From positions 33,042 to 43,923 of the forward strand of contig DEAW01000018.1 of the NCBI GenBank assembly GCA_002348315.1: 10,882 nucleotides of DNA. The letters are read 5' to 3'. Of the stretch, positions 7,163 through 10,882 are shown piece by piece. Source of the stretch: Planctomycetaceae bacterium UBA2972 (GTDB lineage Bacteria > Planctomycetota > Planctomycetia > Pirellulales > Pirellulaceae). A program made the translations under genes and the position numbers. The number at the start of each line of letters is the position of its first letter. Position 1 is the first letter of the stretch. Below the pieces are notes generated by a model. That model was not told where the DNA came from. It searched no databases and was given only the letters and a program-made list of their open reading frames with translations.

Positions 7163-8116
7163 CTAAGGTTTTCCAAACTTTGCGATCACGGGATAGTGAT
7201 CACTGATCCTTTCTAAAACATCCGGCTCCCGAACTATTTGAGCTTCTGTATTAAGTTTGCTGAGTTCTGGCGTTGCCAGAATAAAATCGATACGTTCCAA
7301 AAAACCTCTCTGCAATGCTTCTGTGTTGACATGGTTCAGGACTCGAGTTGGAAATGACCCCAGTTGCACCAGTTGTTGATAAGTTGGGGATTTTACGCGC
7401 CGCGCGAAGTTCATGCCGACCAAGTCAGTGAGCGGAGCTTCCATGATTTTGTCCATGACATCGAAATTCCATTGGTTGTCGACTATGAAACGATCTTCCA
7501 ATGGTTTCTTGCGATCAGAGGGGAGTCGTCGTTCAATCAGGGCACGCTGTTTGTTCAGCCAGTTGGCGTCACTTTTAATATGGGCATTGAAGTCGCCCAT
7601 GAGAATTACCTGCTTTCCTTCCCCGGCTAGTTTTTGGACAAGCTCACATAACTGAGCCGCCTCCTTTATTTGCTCGCGACGAGAACCAGGCCACAGGTGG
7701 CAAACGATGATATCAATGCCATAGGTTCGACAGTGAAGATAGCCATGCCAAAATCCCATCGTCTTGCGGTTAATGACTTCAATTTCTTTTCGACTCGAGA
7801 GGCCAATGTTATATCCTCTACCCTTTAAAGTGACGGCATAGGGGTGATTCCATTGTCGTGCTGCTTCTTGTAGTCGTTGTTCATTCCAGCCGACTAATTC
7901 CTGCCATCCGGCAATATCCGGTGCGATAGAGTTTGTCCATTTGACAGCTTCCTTGAATGACTTACCCCCACGAAAACCATTGAAGACATTGTAATTAAGT
8001 ACCGTCAATGGTCGGTGCAATTGAAACGACTCCTGTCCTAATGAGTCTTTGCGACCGTGCAGTACCGAAGTAACCATGAAGATCATTATCAGGATTCGAA
8101 GGTAGGAGCGTGTCAT
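7163..8116 (-). CDS. Exported endonuclease/exonuclease/phosphatase (EEP) fold hydrolase
   Basis: The 317-aa product has an N-terminal hydrophobic segment (residues 5-18, after MTRSYLR) consistent with a signal peptide or anchor, so it likely acts outside the cytoplasm. The EEP catalytic residues appear in order: Asn43 in VLNYNVFNG, Glu73 in GWQE, His140 in VCHLWPGS, Asp175 and Asn177 in MGDFNAH, Asp277 in ERIDFIL, and Asp306-His307 in SDHYPV. This Mg-dependent family cleaves phosphodiesters or phosphomonoesters (DNA, inositol phosphates, sphingomyelin), and the substrate cannot be set here. The ATG at 8116 (complement) follows GGAG by six bases and is preferred to the adjacent TTG at 8119. 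It is convergent with the membrane protein gene, so probably unrelated to that operon. Confidence 0.88.
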   Translation of the reverse strand: MTRSYLRILIMIFMVTSVLHGRKDSLGQESFQLHRPLTVLNYNVFNGFRGGKSFKEAVKWTNSIAPDIAGWQELVGWNEQRLQEAARQWNHPYAVTLKGRGYNIGLSSRKEIEVINRKTMGFWHGYLHCRTYGIDIIVCHLWPGSRREQIKEAAQLCELVQKLAGEGKQVILMGDFNAHIKSDANWLNKQRALIERRLPSDRKKPLEDRFIVDNQWNFDVMDKIMEAPLTDLVGMNFARRVKSPTYQQLVQLGSFPTRVLNHVNTEALQRGFLERIDFILATPELSKLNTEAQIVREPDVLERISDHYPVIAKFGKP

Positions 8117-8570
8117 CAAAACTCCATTGAATTAGATGGAAGGATAACGAGGTAGAGCTAAATTGATCTGTCGAGACGGATCTTAGTATACGTCACATAG
8201 ACGAATCCGCTAAGTTCGGCGGTTAAGTTTCGCAAACGTATCTCATGTCTGAAATCGGACCAACACTGGAAGAGTTGATTCGTATTGAATTAAGAGTTAT
8301 TTGGATTCCAGTGAATAGTTTGTCTCTTACCAAATCTCAGGTAGCAGGTTCGTTACGATGACACTACTAAAGAATCATACTAAGCTGGCTGTGGTAGCCG
8401 ATAACCGTCCGGTGATTATTCCACTGGAATTCTAGAGGCCATTGCAAAGCCTGTTGCTGTTCAACTCACCCGGCGTTGTATTGTATTCATGACCGGTTAT
8501 CTTAGTAATAGACTGACTGCTATCAATCAGAGCAGCCTTAACAGATTAGAAAACTCTTTTAGAGGTCGAT
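8117..8570. other. Non-coding region upstream of two divergent genes
   Basis: These 454 nt hold no gene I can support. Two tiny overlapping frames exist (38 codons from ATG 8245, and 25 codons from ATG 8358, joined by ATGA) but neither has a ribosome site or recognisable sequence. An imperfect palindrome lies at 8165-8182 (GATCTGTC/GACGGATC). The ribosome site AGAGG at 8561-8565 belongs to the gene at 8571. The region should contain promoters for both flanking genes, but no strong -35/-10 pair stood out. Confidence 0.55.
8165..8182. repeat. Imperfect inverted repeat, possible operator
   Basis: GATCTGTC and GACGGATC pair over eight positions with one T-G wobble around a central GA. The element lies about 50 nt upstream of the EEP gene start. 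It has no T tract, so it is not a standard terminator. It may be a regulatory protein site or chance. Confidence 0.25.
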
Positions 8571-9872
8571 ATGATTTCAAAGCAATCCAAACTGATTTTT
8601 GCATCCCTGCTAGCCTTCGGCTCCTACTTCCTTGTGGACTTCGATTCAACGGTTAGCGGGCAGGACCAGAAAAAACCAGTCGTTAAGTCAACCGACTCAA
8701 AAAAGACAAAAACAGATGTCGACTCCATCAAAGCTCGTATCGAAGCAGCTGTTAAAGCCGGCAAGATCACGGAACAGCAGGCGAAAGAAAAGTACCAGGC
8801 ACTCTACGGCAAAAAGCTGGAAACGGATGACAGGAAAAAAAGTGCGGGTGAAAAATCCGAAAAGGATTTGGACGCAATAAAATCTCAAATCGAAGCAGCT
8901 GTCAAATCCGGAAAAATTACAGAGGCTCAGGCGAAGCAAAAGTATGCGGCTCTTTACGGGAAGAATACAGAAATTGGTAAAGAAAAAGACGGTGCTGGTA
9001 AAGGGAAGGGCTTGGCAACGGAAGAATACGCTGAATTTATTGGAAGGCTTGCCAAGTTAGTTGAGTCAGGAAGGCTCACCAAAAAAGAAGCAACTGATTT
9101 ATATAATTCGGTTGTTAGGAAGAAGCCCATTACTCCCAAGAAAGGAGTGAATGGAACGGACTACAAAATTAATTCGCTCGACGAGCAAAAACGGCTACAA
9201 AAAATACTTCCCTTAACTTCCACCGGCGATGACAAAGAAGGTCCCGTGGCATGTGGGTTCTTTGGCTGGGCTGCTGATGCAACGCACCGCTTTATGGATA
9301 ACAGCCATCAGGGGGATGCTCGTCAGATTCACGGTCTTTCATTCCGACTAGATTACCGGGACCACGATACAATCGGTAGAACCTGGGATAACATCACGGT
9401 TAAGATTGCACACGGAAAGTGGAGTTCTATTAAATACAATGCCTCTCGGGACTATGAACTGCTCGACCAGGAGAAAACTGTTTTTAGTAAGGAATGGACG
9501 TTTCCAACCTTGAAGGGATATCCGGCCTTAAAACCAGCTGAATGGGGCGGTCCTCAAAATTGTTTAAACTTCCAGTTCGATAAACCGTTTATGTATAACG
9601 GCAAAGATGCGATCTACGTTGAATTTACGTTTTCCGGCGGCAAAACGGAAGATGGTCGGAACTGGGAAGGTGATCTGCCTTATGGATTTGAATATTTTCT
9701 CGATTCCATGCAACAAATCGGTGGATGGCGAATGGCTGGAGAAGCCAAGGGGTTGTATCTTCCTCCACGCGTTGAAGCCGTTGTTTCCTACACTGCCGGT
9801 GGCCAGTCAGTGTGGACCTCATCCGCCAAAGGAATGCCGTACCTGAACTGGGATTTTCGTAAAACTAAATAA
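8571..9872 (+). CDS. Secreted protein with N-terminal helical repeats and an unrecognised C-terminal domain
   Basis: The 433-aa product begins with a signal peptide (KLIFASLLAFGSYFLV, cleavage likely near residue 30, SG|QD). A Lys-rich region follows with two near-identical helical units at residues 51-82 and 101-132 (core IEAAVKxGKITExQAKxKY, 24 of 32 residues identical) and a degenerate third at about 152-185 (LAKLVESGRLTKKEA). The units resemble short helix-turn-helix 'G-x-[IL]-T-x-E/Q' repeats seen in SHOCT-like segments and in planctomycete exported proteins; the match is from memory. The C-terminal domain (about 224-430) is beta-rich with many Trp and Gly (GFFGWAADATHRF, KPAEWGGPQNC) and two cysteines, at 228 and 331. 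I do not recognise it. The start has AGAGG five bases upstream. Likely extracytoplasmic, perhaps surface-bound. Confidence 0.82.
   Translation: MISKQSKLIFASLLAFGSYFLVDFDSTVSGQDQKKPVVKSTDSKKTKTDVDSIKARIEAAVKAGKITEQQAKEKYQALYGKKLETDDRKKSAGEKSEKDLDAIKSQIEAAVKSGKITEAQAKQKYAALYGKNTEIGKEKDGAGKGKGLATEEYAEFIGRLAKLVESGRLTKKEATDLYNSVVRKKPITPKKGVNGTDYKINSLDEQKRLQKILPLTSTGDDKEGPVACGFFGWAADATHRFMDNSHQGDARQIHGLSFRLDYRDHDTIGRTWDNITVKIAHGKWSSIKYNASRDYELLDQEKTVFSKEWTFPTLKGYPALKPAEWGGPQNCLNFQFDKPFMYNGKDAIYVEFTFSGGKTEDGRNWEGDLPYGFEYFLDSMQQIGGWRMAGEAKGLYLPPRVEAVVSYTAGGQSVWTSSAKGMPYLNWDFRKTK
8721..8966 (+). repeat. Two 96-nt coding repeats spaced exactly 150 nt apart
   Basis: Units at 8721-8816 and 8871-8966 encode the two similar helical segments of the secreted protein. 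Their protein copies differ at 8 of 32 residues, while many codons differ synonymously (for example gccggcaagatcacg against tccggaaaaattaca). This points to an old duplication kept by selection on the protein. Confidence 0.75.
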
Positions 9873-9879
9873 CACAAGC

Positions 9880-9902
9880 GGCTGTTCTTATTACCCACAG
9901 CC
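9880..9902 (+). other. Weak hairpin between the secreted protein gene and the propeller gene
   Basis: GGCTGT (9880-9885) and ACAGCC (9897-9902) can form a 6-bp stem with an 11-nt loop just after the stop at 9872. There is no following T run, so an intrinsic terminator is doubtful. It could attenuate transcription or be chance. Confidence 0.25.
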
Positions 9903-9922
9903 TGTACGAGATTGCTAATACG

Positions 9923-10882
9923 ATGAAAACACTCGCCGGTTTTCTATGGCTCACTCTGCTTGGTCATTTGCTGTGGAGTACAGCATGTGTCGGTGAGGAC
10001 TTTGTGAACTTTGAAAGTCCACACGCTCATTCCATTGCCCTATCCGACGATCATTCACTTCTCTTCGTCGTGAACACGCCGGCGAATTCGCTGTCGGTGT
10101 ATTCCATCGATAACCCACGGAAACCTACACTCGTTTCTGAAATAGCTGTTGGTCTGGAACCCGTGTCTGTGGCCGTCAGAAACGACAATGAAGTTTGGGT
10201 TGTCAATCATGTCTCTGATTCCATCAGTGTGATTGATCTCCCCCGCGCTGTAGTGGTGGCGACCGTTCAGGTTGGGGATCGACCTGGTGATCTCGTCTTT
10301 GCTGGAAACCCACCGCAGGCATTTGTCAGCTCGATGACCGAACGTTCAGTTTATGTTGTTGAACCAATCAGGCTGCAAGTTGCGTCAATCCTTCCGATAC
10401 CTGGAAATGATCCAAGAACACTACTCGCCAGTCGTGACGGCAACAGCGTTTGGGTAGCCATCCACCGTTCCGGCAACCAGACTGCTGTGATTCCTCATAC
10501 CATGGCTCCGGAACCTCCGTTGCCAGCCAACGACGTTTTGCCGAAAGCACCTCGGCAGGGAATTCTGGTAAATACCAATGATCGGCAATGGAAAAAGGTG
10601 CTCCGGGATTCACCAACAGATGAAGATGTGTTTGAGATAAACACCACGGACCTGAAGATTACTCGTCGTTATTCCACCGTCGGTACCATACTCTTTAATC
10701 TGGCAGAGCATCCGGCAACAGGCGATGTATGGGTGGCGAATACCGAAGCCAGAAATCTGGTGAGATTCGAGCCCGAGCTGCGAGGGCATGTTGTTGATAA
10801 CAATGTGACTCTGTTAAGCAGACAGGATGAAGCATCTGTCCGGGTTATGGATCTCAACCATGGCCTGGATTATAGACTCCTG
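9923..10882 (+). CDS. YncE-like beta-propeller protein, 5' part (runs off the window)
   Basis: An open frame of 320 codons starts at ATG 9923 and has no stop before the window edge, so the C-terminus is missing. The N-terminus is a signal peptide (KTLAGFLWLTLLGHLLWSTACVG, cleavage near GED), so the protein is exported. Repeated propeller blades follow: SIALSDDHSLLFVVNTPANS, VSVAVRNDNEVWVVNHVSDS with ISVIDLPRA, PGDLVFAGNPPQAFVSS, and later HPATGDVWVANTEARN. These match the YVTN/YncE family pattern of 'position-VWVxN-ISVID' blades. Many longer relatives, as I recall, carry a C-terminal di-heme cytochrome c peroxidase-like part, but that portion would be beyond this window. The ribosome site is weak. 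The gene lies 50 nt downstream of the secreted protein gene on the same strand and may be co-transcribed with it. Confidence 0.82.
   Translation, partial: MKTLAGFLWLTLLGHLLWSTACVGEDFVNFESPHAHSIALSDDHSLLFVVNTPANSLSVYSIDNPRKPTLVSEIAVGLEPVSVAVRNDNEVWVVNHVSDSISVIDLPRAVVVATVQVGDRPGDLVFAGNPPQAFVSSMTERSVYVVEPIRLQVASILPIPGNDPRTLLASRDGNSVWVAIHRSGNQTAVIPHTMAPEPPLPANDVLPKAPRQGILVNTNDRQWKKVLRDSPTDEDVFEINTTDLKITRRYSTVGTILFNLAEHPATGDVWVANTEARNLVRFEPELRGHVVDNNVTLLSRQDEASVRVMDLNHGLDYRLL

Noticed and set aside
7364..7655. + strand frames of 88 and 80 codons inside the EEP gene
   Set aside because: They lie antisense to a gene with all catalytic motifs intact and encode nothing recognisable.
8245..8435. Two tiny frames joined by ATGA (38 and 25 codons)
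   Set aside because: No ribosome site and no family resemblance I can defend; a vague similarity to FliN-type sequences was too weak to report.
10368..10857. - strand frames of 82 and 62 codons near the window end
   Set aside because: They are antisense to the continuous propeller-protein frame, which has a signal peptide and clear repeats.

Overview
The window looks like chromosomal DNA of a Planctomycetota-type bacterium with moderate GC content. This rests on the gene repertoire only: exported multi-RidA proteins, an exported endonuclease/exonuclease/phosphatase-fold protein, short helical 'AAVKAGKIT' repeats in a secreted protein, and a YncE-like propeller protein. No 16S or other marker is present, so the assignment is an inference. 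There are no tRNAs, rRNAs, CRISPR arrays, insertion sequences or phage genes.

Region 1 (1-489) holds the 3' end of an outer-membrane beta-barrel gene. It is interrupted by three in-frame stop codons but has no frameshift, so it reads as a pseudogene. Region 2 (about 498-2680, + strand) is a probable two-gene operon: an exported protein with three tandem RidA-like domains, then a 3-hydroxyacyl-CoA dehydrogenase. Region 3 (2677-3639, - strand) is an amidohydrolase-2 family metal-dependent hydrolase, convergent with the dehydrogenase. The two stop codons share one CTAG.

Region 4 (3800-7154, + strand) is the most interesting part. It is a compact three-gene operon headed by a fusion of a StlD/DarB-like ketosynthase (Cys-His-Asn triad intact) to a heme-oxygenase-like di-metal oxidase domain. 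A 1-nt stop/start overlap then leads into a 296-aa, mostly helical protein with many histidines that I do not recognise, followed by a 186-aa four-helix membrane protein with conserved-looking His/Glu/Asp clusters. The layout suggests an uncharacterised lipid or polyketide-like pathway: the ketosynthase condenses acyl chains, the fused oxidase modifies or cleaves the product, and the membrane protein may be a further metal-dependent step or anchor. This pathway is inferred.

Region 5 (7163-8116, - strand) is an exported endonuclease/exonuclease/phosphatase-fold hydrolase. Region 6 (8117-8570) is a non-coding stretch of about 450 nt. Region 7 (+ strand) holds a secreted protein with helical repeats and a unique C-terminal domain (8571-9872), then the 5' part of a YncE-like beta-propeller gene (9923 to the window edge).
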